Below are positions 37,736 through 49,800 of a DNA stretch of 64,000 bases, in pieces. The number at the start of each line of letters is the position of its first letter. The first letter of the stretch is position 1. The position numbers and the translations under genes were made by a program. The notes beneath the pieces are model-generated. The model saw nothing but the letters and a program-made list of their open reading frames with translations, did no database searches and had not been told where the DNA came from. This DNA is from Hemibagrus wyckioides (lineage: Eukaryota > Chordata > Actinopteri > Siluriformes > Bagridae): NCBI RefSeq assembly GCF_019097595.1, contig NC_080734.1:9097392-9161391 (forward strand). The letters run 5' to 3'.

Positions 37736-38181
37736 AGGTTGAAGTTTTATCAAACTGTAATTATGATTCTGCCTTCATGATGGTAAAATCAACTACCAAA
37801 TGAATAAATGTAAATGATAAATTCAGCATGTTTAGCTGTGCATTCTATTGTATAATGATGCTATTGTAGCCCCATTATAATTAGAAAATATGCATCAAGT
37901 TGTATAAAACAGAATAATTTTATTACTACTAACGGAATTATTGCTAAAGCATATACACCAGTAAAAACGTACGTAATAAACTATCAATTGCATAACAGCA
38001 TTTAAAATGGTATTTGACTACAAGCAGACAGTCTCTCTCTCTCTCTCTCTCTCTCACTTACTATTCACACACACTCACACTACAATTTGTGGCAATCCCT
38101 TTTCTAAAGTCATAGATTCAGCCTGAATGCCTGTGTGTGACCGGAATGAAAAAACGGTGAGGATTGCAGCATCCTCACAGC

Positions 38182-38290
38182 CTGAATCCCAAGTGGTTCT
38201 GTGTATTGGACATACACTGCGCTAAAAACCATTATTTCAGACCCTATGTACTGCACTTATATGGGCAGTAAGGAGCCTTTTGGGATTCAG
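38182..38290. mobile_element. Short fold-back MITE
   Basis: CTGAATCCCAAGTGGTTCTG at the left is answered by AGGAGCCTTTTGGGATTCAG at the right (complement CTGAATCCCAAAAGGCTCCT). The interior CCTATGTACTGCACTTATAT and the TTTGGGATTCAG end match a common fish fold-back repeat of the TAGTGCACTA...GCCATTTGGGA type. A related tract is at 53.44 kb. Confidence 0.6.
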
Positions 38291-38494
38291 CCCCAGTCCC
38301 TGTACCATCCGGCATCAGGAGGAGGCCAGTTCTGTGTGTCTTTATTCCATGAGAATAAACAAGACGAAATTATATGCTACAGAAGCGTGGAGTCATGCTA
38401 TAAATAGAAACATGGCTTTTGCCTTGGGATGTGGTTGCATTTAAGCAGGTCAGGCCATGATCGCCTTTGTGATGACTGTGAGGGCATTTTGGAC

Positions 38495-38495
<1 letters not shown>

Positions 38496-38534
<39 letters not shown>
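38496..38534. repeat. (AAT)n microsatellite
   Basis: About 13 AAT units. Confidence 0.95.
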
Positions 38535-38537
<3 letters not shown>

Positions 38538-38820
38538 TAGATAGTAACTAAACATTTAAGTAGCTTTAAGTGCTTACCTCGGGAGAGTCCAACCGTGGTT
38601 TGCAGAACAGTTTGTTGATGCATCCTTTTCAGATATGTTCTCCTGATTTAACTCCTCAGGTAGGTTTGATGAGTCTGTTTATACTGGTAGACCATTAAAA
38701 AAGGAAATGGTACCAATCATGGTCCAGCTCCAGGTCACCTTTCTCAATATTCTCAAAGGCTCTCAAATCTAACAAACTAAATAGACCTTTGGTCTGTTCC
38801 TCTTTTTAGAAAGTCCTGTG

Positions 38821-41800
38821 TAGGTGCATGTGGTGTAGGTGCGTGTGGTGTAGATGCATGTGGTGTAGATGCGTGTGGTGTAAGTGCGTGTGCTGTAGGT
38901 GCGTGTGGTGTAGATGCGTGTGGTGTAAGTGCGTGTGGTGTAGATGCGTGTGGTGTAGGTGCGTGTGGTGTAGATGCGTGTGGTGTAGATGCGTGTGCTG
39001 TAAGTGCGTGTGGTGTAGATGCGTGTGCTGTAAGTGCGTGTGGTGTAAGTGCGTGTGGTGTAAGTGCGTGTGGTGTAGGTGCGTGTGGTGTAGATGCGTG
39101 TGGTGTAGATGCGTGTGCTGTAAGTGCGTGTGGTGTAGATGCGTGTGCTGTAAGTGCGTGTGGTGTAGGTGCGTGTGGTGTAGATGCGTGTGCTGTAAGT
39201 GCGTGTGGTGTAGGTGCGTGTGGTGTAGGTGCGTGTGGTGTAGATGCGTGTGGTGTAGGTGCGTGTGGTGTAGATGCGTGTGCTGTAAGTGCGTGTGGTG
39301 TAGGTGCGTGTGGTGTAGGTGCGTGTGGTGTAGGTACGTGTGGTGTAAGTGCGTGTAGTGTAGATGCGTGTGCTGTAAGTGCGTGTGGTGTAGATGCGTG
39401 TGGTGTAGGTGCGTGTGGTGTAGATGCGTGTGGTGTAGATGCGTGTGCTGTAAGTGCGTGTGGTGTAGATGCGTGTGGTGTAGATGCGTGTGGTGTAGAT
39501 GCGTGTGCTGTAAGTGCGTGTGGTGTAGATGCGTGTGGTGTAGATGCGTGTGGTGTAGATGCGTGTGCTGTAAGTGCGTGTGGTGTAGATGCGTGTGGTG
39601 TAGGTGCGTGTGCTGTAAGTGCGTGTGGTGTAGATGCGTGTGGTGTAGATGCGTGTGCTGTAAGTGCGTGTGGTGTAGATGCGTGTGGTGTAGATGCGTG
39701 TGGTGTAGATGCGTGTGCTGTAAGTGCGTGTGGTGTAGATGCGTGTGGTGTAGATGCGTGTGCTGTAAGTGCGTGTGCTGTAGATGCGTGTGGTGTAGGT
39801 GCGTGTGGTGTAGATGCGTGTGGTGTAGATGCGTGTGGTGTAAGTGCGTGTGGTGTAGATGCGTGTGGTGTAGATGCGTGTGGTGTAGATGCGTGTGGTG
39901 TAGATGCGTGTGCTGTAAGTGCGTGTGGTGTAGGTGCGTGTGGTGTAGATGCGTGTGCTGTAAGTGCGTGTGGTGTAGATGCGTGTGGTGTAGATGCGTG
40001 TGGTGTAGATGCGTGTGGTGTAGATGCGTGTGCTGTAAGTGCGTGTGGTGTAGGTGCGTGTGGTGTAGATGCGTGTGCTGTAAGTGCGTGTGGTGTAGAT
40101 GCGTGTGGTGTAGGTGCGTGTGGTGTAGATGCGTGTGCTGTAAGTGCGTGTGGTGTAGATGCGTGTGCTGTAAGTGCGTGTGGTGTAGGTGCGTGTGGTG
40201 TAGGTGCGTGTGGTGTAGGTACGTGTGGTGTAAGTGCGTGTGGTGTAGATGCGTGTGGTGTAGGTGCGTGTGCTGTAAGTGCGTGTGGTGTAGATGCGTG
40301 TGCTGTAAGTGCGTGTGGTGTAGATGCGTGTGGTGTAGATGCGTGTGCTGTAAGTGCGTGTGGTGTAGATGCGTGTGGTGTAGATGCGTGTGCTGTAAGT
40401 GCGTGTGCTGTAGGTGCGTGTGGTGTAGGTGCGTGTGGTGTAGATGCGTGTGGTGTAGATGCGTGTGGTGTAAGTGCGTGTGGTGTAGATGCGTGTGGTG
40501 TAGATGCGTGTGCTGTAAGTGCGTGTGGTGTAGGTGCGTGTGGTGTAGGTGCGTGTGGTGTAGATGCGTGTGCTGTAAGTGCGTGTGGTGTAGATGCGTG
40601 TGCTGTAAGTGCGTGTGGTGTAGGTGCGTGTGGTGTAGGTGCGTGTGGTGTAGGTACGTGTGGTGTAAGTGCGTGTGGTGTAGATGCGTGTGGTGTAGAT
40701 GCGTGTGTTGTAGATGCGTGTGGTGTAGGTGCGTGTGGTGTAGGTACGTGTGCTGTAGGTGCGTGTGGTGTAGATGCGTGTGGTGTAGATGCGTGTGGTG
40801 TAGATGCGTGTGGTGTAGATGCGTGTGGTGTAAGTGCGTGTGGTGTAGATGCGTGTGGTGTAAGTGCGTGTGGTGTAAGTGCGTGTGGTGTAAGTGCGTG
40901 TGGTGTAGGTGCGTGTGGTGTAGGTGCGTGTGGTGTAGGTGCGTGTGCTGTAGGTGCGTGTGGTGTAGATGCGTGTGGTGTAGATGCGTGTGCTGTAAGT
41001 GCGTGTGGTGTAGATGCATGTGGTGTAGATGCGTGTGCTGTAAGTGCGTGTGGTGTAGGTGCGTGTGGTGTAGATGCGTGTGCTGTAAGTGCGTGTGGTG
41101 TAGGTGCGTGTGGTGTAGGTGCGTGTGGTGTAGGTGCGTGTGGTGTAGATGCGTGTGCTGTAAGTGCGTGTGGTGTAGATGCGTGTGCTGTAAGTGCGTG
41201 TGGTGTAGGTGCGTGTGGTGTAGATGCGTGTGCTGTAAGTGCGTGTGGTGTAGATGCGTGTGCTGTAAGTGCGTGTGGTGTAGGTGCGTGTGGTGTAGGT
41301 GCGTGTGGTGTAGGTACGTGTGGTGTAGATGCGTGTGGTGTAAGTGCGTGTGGTGTAGATGCGTGTGGTGTAGATGCGTGTGGTGTAAGTGCGTGTGGTG
41401 TAAGTGCGTGTGGTGTAGGTGCGTGTGGTGTAGGTGCGTGTGGTGTAGGTGCGTGTGGTGTAGATGCGTGTGCTGTAAGTGCGTGTGGTGTAAGTGCGTG
41501 TGGTGTAGATGCGTGTGGTGTAGATGCGTGTGGTGTAGATGCGTCTGCTGTATCTGCGTGTGCTGTAAGTGCGTGTGGTGTAGATGCGTGTGCTGTAAGT
41601 GCGTGTGGTGTAGGTGCGTGTGGTGTAGATGCGTGTGCTGTAAGTGCGTGTGGTGTAGATGCGTGTGCTGTAAGTGCGTGTGGTGTAGGTGCGTGTGGTG
41701 TAGGTGCGTGTGGTGTAGGTACATGTGGTGTAGATGCGTGTGGTGTAGATGCGTGTGCTGTAAGTGCGTGTGGTGTAGATGCGTGTGGTGTAGATGCGTG

Positions 41801-44800
41801 TAGTGTAGATGCGTGTGCTGTAAGTGCGTGTGGTGTAGATGCGTGTGGTGTAGGTGCGTGTGGTGTAGATGCGTGTGGTGTAGATGCGTGTGCTGTAAGT
41901 GCGTGTGGTGTAGATGCGTGTGGTGTAGGTGCGTGTGCTGTAAGTGCGTGTGGTGTAGATGCGTGTGCTGTAAGTGCGTGTGGTGTAGATGCGTGTGGTG
42001 TAGATGCGTGTGCTGTAAGTGCGTGTGGTGTAGATGCGTGTGGTGTAGATGCGTGTGCTGTAAGTGCGTGTGCTGTAGATGCGTGTGGTGTAGATGCGTG
42101 TGGTGTAGATGCGTGTGCTGTAAGTGCGTGTGCTGTAGATGCGTGTGGTGTAGGTGCGTGTGGTGTAGATGCGTGTGGTGTAGATGCGTGTGGTGTAAGT
42201 GCGTGTGGTGTAGATGCGTGTGGTGTAGATGCGCATGGTTTAGATGCATGTGCTGTAAGTGCGTGTGGTGTAGGTGCGTGTGGTGTAGATGCGTGTGGTG
42301 TAGATGCGTGTGCTGTAGATGCGTGTGGTGTAGGTGCGTGTGGTGTAGGTGCGTGTGGTGTAGGTGCGTGTGGTGTAAGTGCGTGTGGTGTAGATGCGTG
42401 TGGTGTAGATGCGTGTGGTGTAAGTGTGTGTGGTGTAGATGCGTGTGGTGTAAGTGCGTGTGGTGTAGATGCGTGTGGTGTAAGTGCGTGTGGTGTAAGT
42501 GCGTGTGGTGTAGATGCGTGTGGTGTAGGTGCGTGTGGTGTAGGTGCGTGTGGTGTAGGTGCGTGTGGTGTAGGTGCGTGTGGTGTAGATGCGTGTGGTG
42601 TAGATGCGTGTGCTGTAAGTGCGTGTGGTGTAGGTGCGTGTGGTGTAGATGCGTGTGCTGTAAGTGCGTGTGGTGTAGATGCGTGTGCTGTAGGTGCGTG
42701 TGGTGTAGGTGCGTGTGGTGTAGATGCGTGTGCTGTAAGTGCGTGTGGTGTAGATGCGTGTGCTGTAAGTGCGTGTGGTGTAGGTGCGTGTGGTGTAGGT
42801 GCGTGTGGTGTAGGTACGTGTGGTGTAAGTGCGTGTGGTGTAGATGCGTGTGGTGTAGATGCGTGTGGTGTAGATGCGTGTGGTGTAAGTGCGTGTGGTG
42901 TAGATGCGTGTGGTGTAGGTGCGTGTGGTGTAGGTACGTGTGCTGTAAGTGCGTGTGGTGTAGATGCGTGTGGTGTAGGTGCGTGTGCTGTAGATGCGTG
43001 TGCTGTAAGTGCGTGTGGTGTAGATGCGTGTGGTGTAGATGCGTGTGCTGTAAGTGCGTGTGGTGTAGATGCGTGTGGTGTAGATGCGTGTGCTGTAAGT
43101 GCGTGTGGTGTAGATGCGTGTGGTGTAGATGCGTGTGCTGTAAGTGCGTGTGGTGTAGATGCGTGTGGTGTAGATGCGTGTGCTGTAAGTGCGTGTGGTG
43201 TAGATGCGTGTGGTGTAGATGCGTGTGGTGTAAGTGCGTGTGGTGTAAATGCGTGTGCTGTAAGTGCGTGTGGTGTAGATGCGCGTGGTGTAGATGCGTG
43301 TGGTGTAAGTGCGTGTGGTGTAAATGCGTGTGGTGTAGATGCGTGTGCTGTAAGTGCGTGTGGTGTAGATGCGTGTGCTGTAAGTGCGTGTGGTGTAGGT
43401 GCGTGTGGTGTAGATGCGTGTGGTGTAGATGCGTGTGGTGTAGATGCGTGTGCTGTAAGTGCGTGTGGTGTAGATGCGTGTGGTGTAGGTGCGTGTGCTG
43501 TAGATGCGTGTGCTGTAAGTGCGTGAGGTGTAGATGCGTGTGCTGTAAGTGCGTGTGGTGTAGATGCGTGTGCTGTAAGTGCGTGTGGTGTAGATGCGTG
43601 TGGTGTAGATGCGTGTGGTGTAGATGCGTGTGCTGTAAGTGCGTGTGGTGTAGATGCGTGTGGTGTAGATGCGTGTGCTGTAAGTGCGTGTGGTGTAGAT
43701 GCGTGTGGTGTAGATGCGTGTGGTGTAAGTGCGTGTGGTGTAAATGCGTGTGGTGTAGATGCGTGTGCTGTAAGTGCGTGTGGTGTAGATGCGTGTGCTG
43801 TAAGTGCGTGTGGTGTAGGTGCGTGTGGTGTAGATGCGTGTGGTGTAGATGCGTGTGCTGTAAGTGCGTGTGGTGTAGGTGCGTGTGGTGTAGATGCGTG
43901 TGGTGTAGATGCGTGTGCTGTAAGTGCGTGTGGTGTAGGTGCGTGTGGTGTAGATGCGTGTGGTGTAGATGCGTGTGGTGTAGATGCGTGTGCTGTAAGT
44001 GCGTGTGGTGTAGATGCGTGTGGTGTAGGTGCGTGTGGTGTAGGTGCGTGTGGTGTAGGTGCGTGTGGTGTAGGTACGTGTGGTGTAAGTGCGTGTGGTG
44101 TAGGTGCGTGTGGTGTAGGTGCGTGTGGTGTAGATGCGTGTGCTGTAAGTGCGTGTGTTGTAGATGCGTGTGCTGTAAGTGCGTGTGGTGTAGATGCGTG
44201 TGCTGTACGTGCGTGTGGTGTAGATGCGTGTGGTGTAGGTGCGTGTGGTGTAGATGCGTGTGGTGTAGATGCGTGTGGTGTAGGTGCGTGTGGTGTAGGT
44301 GCGTGTGGTGTAGATGCGTGTGGTGTAGGTGCGTGTGCTGTAAGTGCGTGTGGTGTAGATGCGTGTGGTGTAGGTGCGTGTGCTGTAGGTGCGTGTGGTG
44401 TACATGCGTGTGGTGTAGATGCGTGTGCTGTAGGTGCGTGTGGTGTAGGTGCGTGTGGTGTAGGTGCGTGTGGTGTAGGTGCGTGTGGTGTAGGTGCGTG
44501 TGGTGTAAGTGCGTGTGCTGTAGGTGCGTGTGCTGTAGGTGCGTGTGGTGTAAGTGCGTGTGGTGTACGTGCGTGTGGTGTAGGTGCGTGTGGTGTAGGT
44601 GCGTGTGGTTTAGGTGCGTGTGCTGTAGGTGCGTGTGGTGTAGGTGCGTGTGGTTTAGGTGTGTGTGCTGTAGGTGCGTGTGCTGTAGGTGCGTGTGGTG
44701 TAGGTGCGTGTGGTGTAAGTGCGTGTGGTGTACGTGCGTGTGGTGTAGGTGCGTGTGGTGTAGGTGCGTGTGGTGTAGGTGCGTGTGGTGTAAGTGCGTG

Positions 44801-47800
44801 TGGTGTAAGTGCGTGTGGTGTAGATGCGTGTGGTGTAGGTGCGTGTGCTGTAGGTGCGTGTGGTTTAGGTGCGTGTGGTGTAGGTGCGTGTGGTGTAGGT
44901 GCGTGTGGTGTAGGTGCGTGTGCTGTAGGTGCGTGTGGTGTAGGTGCGTGTGGTGTACGTGCGTGTGGTGTAGGTGCGTGTGGTGTAGGTGCGTGTGCTG
45001 TAGGTGCGTGTGGTGTAGGTGCGTGTGGTGTAGGTGCGTGTGCTGTAGGTGCGTGTGGTGTAGGTGCGTGTGGTGTAGGTGCGTGTGCTGTAGGTGCGTG
45101 TGGTGTAGGTGCGTGTGCTGTAGGTGCGTGTGGTGTAGGTGCGTGTGGTGTAGGTGCGTGTGCTGTAGGTGCGTGTGGTGTAGGTGCGTGTGGTGTAGGT
45201 GCGTGTGCTGTAGGTGCGTGTGCTGTAGGTGCGTGTGGTGTAGGTGCGTGTGCTGTAGGTGCGTGTGGTGTAGGTGCGTGTGGTGTAGGTGCGTGTGGTG
45301 TAGATGCGTGTGGTGTAGATGCGTGTGCTGTAAGTGCGTGTGGTGTAGATGCGTGTGGTGTAGGTGCGTGTGCTGTAAGTGCGTGTGGTGTAGATGCGTG
45401 TGCTGTAAGTGCGTGTGGTGTAGATGCGTGTGGTGTAGATGCGTGTGCTGTAAGTGCGTGTGGTGTAGATGCGTGTGGTGTAGATGCGTGTGGTGTAGAT
45501 GCGTGTGGTGTAGATGCGTGTGCTGTAAGTGCGTGTGGTGTAGATGCGTGTGGTGTAGATGCGTGTGCTGTAAGTGCGTGTGCTGTAGATGCGTGTGGTG
45601 TAGGTGCGTGTGGTGTAGATGCGTGTGGTGTAGATGCGTGTGGTGTAAGTGCGTGTGGTGTAGATGCGTGTGGTGTAGATGCGTGTGGTGTAAGTGCGTG
45701 TGGTGTAGATGCGTGTGGTGTAAGTGCGTGTGGTGTAGATGCGTGTGGTGTAAGTGCGTGTGGTGTAAGTGCGTGTGGTGTAGATGCGTGTGGTGTAGGT
45801 GCGTGTGGTGTAGGTGCGTGTGGTGTAGGTGCGTGTGGTGTAGATGCGTGTGCTGTAAGTGCGTGTGGTGTAGGTGCGTGTGGTGTAGATGCGTGTGCTG
45901 TAAGTGCGTGTGGTGTAGATGCGTGTGCTGTAAGTGCGTGTGGTGTAGGTGCGTGTGGTGTAGGTGCGTGTGGTGTAGGTACGTGTGGTGTAAGTGCGTG
46001 TGGTGTAGATGCGTGTGGTGTAGATGCGTGTGGTGTAGATGCGTGTGGTGTAAGTGCGTGTGGTGTAGATGCGTGTGGTGTAGGTGCGTGTGGTGTAGGT
46101 ACGTGTGCTGTAAGTGCGTGTGCTGTAAGTGCGTGTGGTGTAGATGCGTGTGGTGTAGATGCGTGTGCTGTAAGTGCGTGTGGTGTAGATGCGTGTGCTG
46201 TAAGTGCGTGTGGTGTAGATGCGTGTGGTGTAGATGCGTGTGGTGTAGATGCGTGTGCTGTAAGTGCGTGTGGTGTAGATGCGTGTGGTGTAGATGCGTG
46301 TGCTGTAAGTGCGTGTGGTGTAGATGCGTGTGGTGTAGATGCGTGTGGTGTAAGTGCGTGTGGTGTAAATGCGTGTGCTGTAAGTGCGTGTGGTGTAGAT
46401 GCGTGTGGTGTAGATGCGTGTGGTGTAAGTGCGTGTGGTGTAAATGCGTGTGGTGTAGATGCGTGTGCTGTAAGTGCGTGTGGTGTAGATGCGTGTGCTG
46501 TAAGTGCGTGTGGTGTAGGTGCGTGTGGTGTAGATGCGTGTGGTGTAGATGCGTGTGGTGTAGATGCGTGTGCTGTAAGTGCGTGTGGTGTAGATGCGTG
46601 TGGTGTAGGTGCGTGTGCTGTAGATGCGTGTGCTGTAAGTGCGTGAGGTGTAGATGCGTGTGGTGTAGATGCGTGTGCTGTAAGTGCGTGTGGTGTAGAT
46701 GCGTGTGCTGTAAGTGCGTGTGGTGTAGATGCGTGTGGTGTAGATGCGTGTGGTGTAGATGCGTGTGCTGTAAGTGCGTGTGGTGTAGATGCGTGTGGTG
46801 TAGATGCGTGTGCTGTAAGTGCGTGTGGTGTAGATGCGTGTGGTGTAGATGCGTGTGGTGTAAGTGCGTGTGGTGTAAATGCGTGTGGTGTAGATGCGTG
46901 TGCTGTAAGTGCGTGTGGTGTAGATGCGTGTGCTGTAAGTGCGTGTGGTGTAGGTGCGTGTGGTGTAGGTGCGTGTGGTGTAGATGCGTGTGGTGTAGAT
47001 GCGTGTGCTGTAAGTGCGTGTGGTGTAGATGCGTGTGGTGTAGGTGCGTGTGGTGTAGGTGCGTGTGGTGTAGGTGCGTGTGGTGTAGGTACGTGTGGTG
47101 TAAGTGCGTGTGGTGTAGGTGCGTGTGGTGTAGGTGCGTGTGGTGTAGATGCGTGTGCTGTAAGTGCGTGTGTTGTAGATGCGTGTGCTGTAAGTGCGTG
47201 TGGTGTAGATGCGTGTGCTGTAAGTGCGTGTGGTGTAGGTGCGTGTGGTGTACATGCGTGTGGTGTAGATGCGTGTGCTGTAGGTGCGTGTGGTGTAAGT
47301 GCGTGTGGTGTAGGTGCGTGTGGTGTAGGTGCGTGTGGTGTAGGTGTGTGTGCTGTAGGTGCGTGTGGTGTAGGTACGTGTGGTGTAGGTGCGTGTGGTG
47401 TAAGTGCGTGTGCTGTAGGTGCGTGTGCTGTAGGTGCGTGTGGTGTAAGTGCGTGTGGTGTACGTGCGTGTGGTGTAGGTGCGTGTGGTGTAGGTGCGTG
47501 TGGTTTAGGTGCGTGTGCTGTAGGTGCGTGTGGTGTAGGTGCGTGTGGTTTAGGTGTGTGTGCTGTAGGTGCGTGTGCTGTAGGTGCGTGTGGTGTAGGT
47601 GCGTGTGGTGTAAGTGCGTGTGGTGTAGGTGCGTGTGGTGTAGGTGCGTGTGGTGTAGGTGCGTGTGGTGTAGGTGCGTGTGCTGTAGGTGCGTGTGGTG
47701 TAGGTGCGTGTGGTGTAGGTGCGTGTGCTGTAGGTGCGTGTGGTGTAGGTGCGTGTGGTGTACGTGCGTGTGGTGTAGGTGCGTGTGGTGTAGGTGCGTG

Positions 47801-49581
47801 TGCTGTAGGTGCGTGTGGTGTAGGTGCGTGTGGTGTAGGTGCGTGTGCTGTAGGTGCGTGTGGTGTAGGTGCGTGTGCTGTAGGTACGTGTGGTGTAGGT
47901 GCGTGTGGTGTAGGTGCGTGTGCTGTAGGTGCGTGTGGTGTAGGTGCGTGTGGTGTAGGTGCGTGTGGTGTGTGTGCTGTAGGTGCGTGTGGTGTAGGTG
48001 CGTGTGGTGTAGGTGCGTGTGGTGTGTGTGCTGTAGGTGCGTGTGGTGTAGGTGCGTGTGGTGTAGGTGCGTGTGGTGTGTGTGCTGTAGGTGCGTGTGG
48101 TGTAGGTGCGTGTGGTGTAGGTGTGTGTGCTGTAGGTGCGTGTGGTGTAGGTGCGTGTGGTGTAGGTGCGTGTGGTGTAGGTGCGTGTGGTGTAGGTGCG
48201 TGTGGTGCAGGTGTGTGTGCTGTAGGTGTGTGTGCTGTAGGTGCGTGTGGTGTAGGTGCGTGTGCTGTAGGTGCGTGTGCTGTAGGTGCGTGTGGTGTAG
48301 GTGCGTGTGCTGTAGGTGCGTGTGCTGTAGGTGCGTGTGGTGTAGGTGCGTGTGCTGTAGGTGCGTGTGGTGTAGGTGCGTGTGGTGTAGGTGCGTGTGG
48401 TGTAGGTGTGTGTGGTGTAGGTGCGTGTGGTGTAGGTGTGTGTGGTGTAGGTGCGTGTGGTGTAGGTGCGTGTGGTGTAGGTGCGTGTGGTGTAGGTGCG
48501 TGTGGTGCAGGTGCGTGTGCTGTAGGTGTGTGTGCTGTAGGTGCGTGTGGTGTAGGTGCGTGTGCTGTAGGTGCGTGTGGTGTAGGTGCGTGTGCTGTAG
48601 GTGCGTGTGGTGTAGGTGCGTGTGGTGTAGGTGCGTGTGGTGCAGGTGCGTGTGCTGTAGGTGCGTGTGCTGTAGGTGCGTGTGGTGTAGGTGCGTGTGC
48701 TGTAGGTGCGTGTGGTGTAGGTGCGTGTGCTGTAGGTGCGTGTGCTGTAGGTGCGTGTGCTGTAGGTGCGTGTGGTGTAGGTGCGTGTGCTGTAGGTGCG
48801 TGTGGTGTAGGTGTGTGTGGTGTAGGTGTGTGTGGTGTAGGTGTGTGTGGTGTAGGTGCGTGTGCTGTAGGTGCGTGTGGTGTAGGTGCGTGTGGTGTAG
48901 GTGCGTGTGCTGTAGGTGCGTGTGGTGTAGGTGCGTGTGGTGTGTGTGCTGTAGGTGCGTGTGGTGTAGGTGCGTGTGGTGTAGGTGCGTGTGGTGTGTG
49001 TGCTGTAGGTGCGTGTGGTGTAGGTGCGTGTGGTGTAGGTGCGTGTGGTGTGTGTGCTGTAGGTGCGTGTGCTGTAGGTGCGTGTGGTGTAGGTGCGTGT
49101 GGTGTAGGTGTGTGTGCTGTAGGTGCGTGTGGTGTAGGTGCGTGTGGTGTAGGTGCGTGTGGTGCAGGTGTGTGTGCTGTAGGTGTGTGTGCTGTAGGTG
49201 CGTGTGGTGTAGGTGCGTGTGGTGTGTGTGCTGTAGGTGCGTGTGGTGTAGGTGCGTGTGGTGTAGGTGCGTGTGGTGTGTGTGCTGTAGGTGCGTGTGG
49301 TGTAGGTGCGTGTGGTGTAGGTGCGTGTGGTGTGTGTGCTGTAGGTGCGTGTGGTGTAGGTGCGTGTGGTGTAGGTGCGTGTGGTGTAGGTGTGTGTGCT
49401 GTAGGTGCGTGTGGTGTAGGTGCGTGTGGTGTAGGTGCGTGTGGTGCAGGTGTGTGTGCTGTAGGTGTGTGTGCTGTAGGTGCGTGTGGTGTAGGTGCGT
49501 GTGGTGTAGGTGCGTGTGGTGTAGGTGCGTGTGGTGTAGGTGCGTGTGGTGTAGGTGTGTGTGGTGTAGGTGCGTGTGGTG
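38821..49581. repeat. 10.76-kb minisatellite of 15-bp monomers
   Basis: The monomer is TAGATGCGTGTGGTG, with most variation at three positions: bases 3 and 4 (AGAT, AAGT, AGGT, AAAT) and base 13 (GGTG or GCTG). From 38821 to 47970 the array stays in exact 15-bp register, 610 units without a visible indel. From 47971 to 49581 nine short units (TGTGTGCTG, lacking the first six bases) are interspersed with 102 full ones. The totals fit the length exactly (712 x 15 + 9 x 9 = 10,761). Every standard unit carries one CpG. Very long frames are open on both strands simultaneously (for example 3,605- and 3,610-codon minus-strand frames with HLHHT and PTPHA repeats). These are expected from the repeat and are not called as genes. 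Confidence 0.97.
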
Positions 49582-49800
49582 TAAATGTCTCAGTAATGGG
49601 AGTGAACACATGAAATTATGCAATTACAACCTTTTTTATTACGCTTAATAAAAAATAAATTATACAAAATGTGGAAATGCTCCTGTGTGTAACTGCGTGT
49701 GTGAATGTGTATAGGTACGGTATGATTCCATCTTGTGCCATGTGTTACGTGGACATGTTCCAGATCAACTGCACCTTTCCTCAGAAGAAAGCGGTTACTG
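49582..49800. other. Unique spacer
   Basis: About 220 bp of non-repetitive sequence between the 15-bp array and the TGAG array, with AATAAA words near 49649 on an AT-rich background. No gene is supported. Confidence 0.6.

Larger units (their letters stand above)
37736..38820. other. Unique spacer between two large arrays
   Basis: About 1.1 kb of ordinary AT-rich sequence with a short CT run (38034-38055), a fold-back MITE and an AAT microsatellite. No gene is supported. Confidence 0.6.

Noticed and set aside
34772..37753. 905- and 993-codon frames over the 9-bp array
   Set aside because: Same cause: a stop-free 9-bp monomer. Both strands are open, and the predicted proteins are pure repeats of Met/Val/Asp or Ile/Thr/Ser.
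38821..49581. CRISPR array or other repeat-spacer system
   Set aside because: Units are directly adjacent with no unique spacers, in a eukaryotic context; this is a minisatellite.
38769..49648. Open frames of about 800 to 3,610 codons encoding PTPHA, HLHHT, TTRTY, CVWCR and GVGAC repeats
   Set aside because: Multiple frames on both strands are open over the same DNA because the 15-bp monomer is stop-free in those phases and all indels are multiples of three. There is no promoter, splice or domain evidence.
49640..49665. Polyadenylation signal for a transcript across the 15-bp array
   Set aside because: AATAAA words are frequent in this AT-rich DNA, and no gene upstream supports one.
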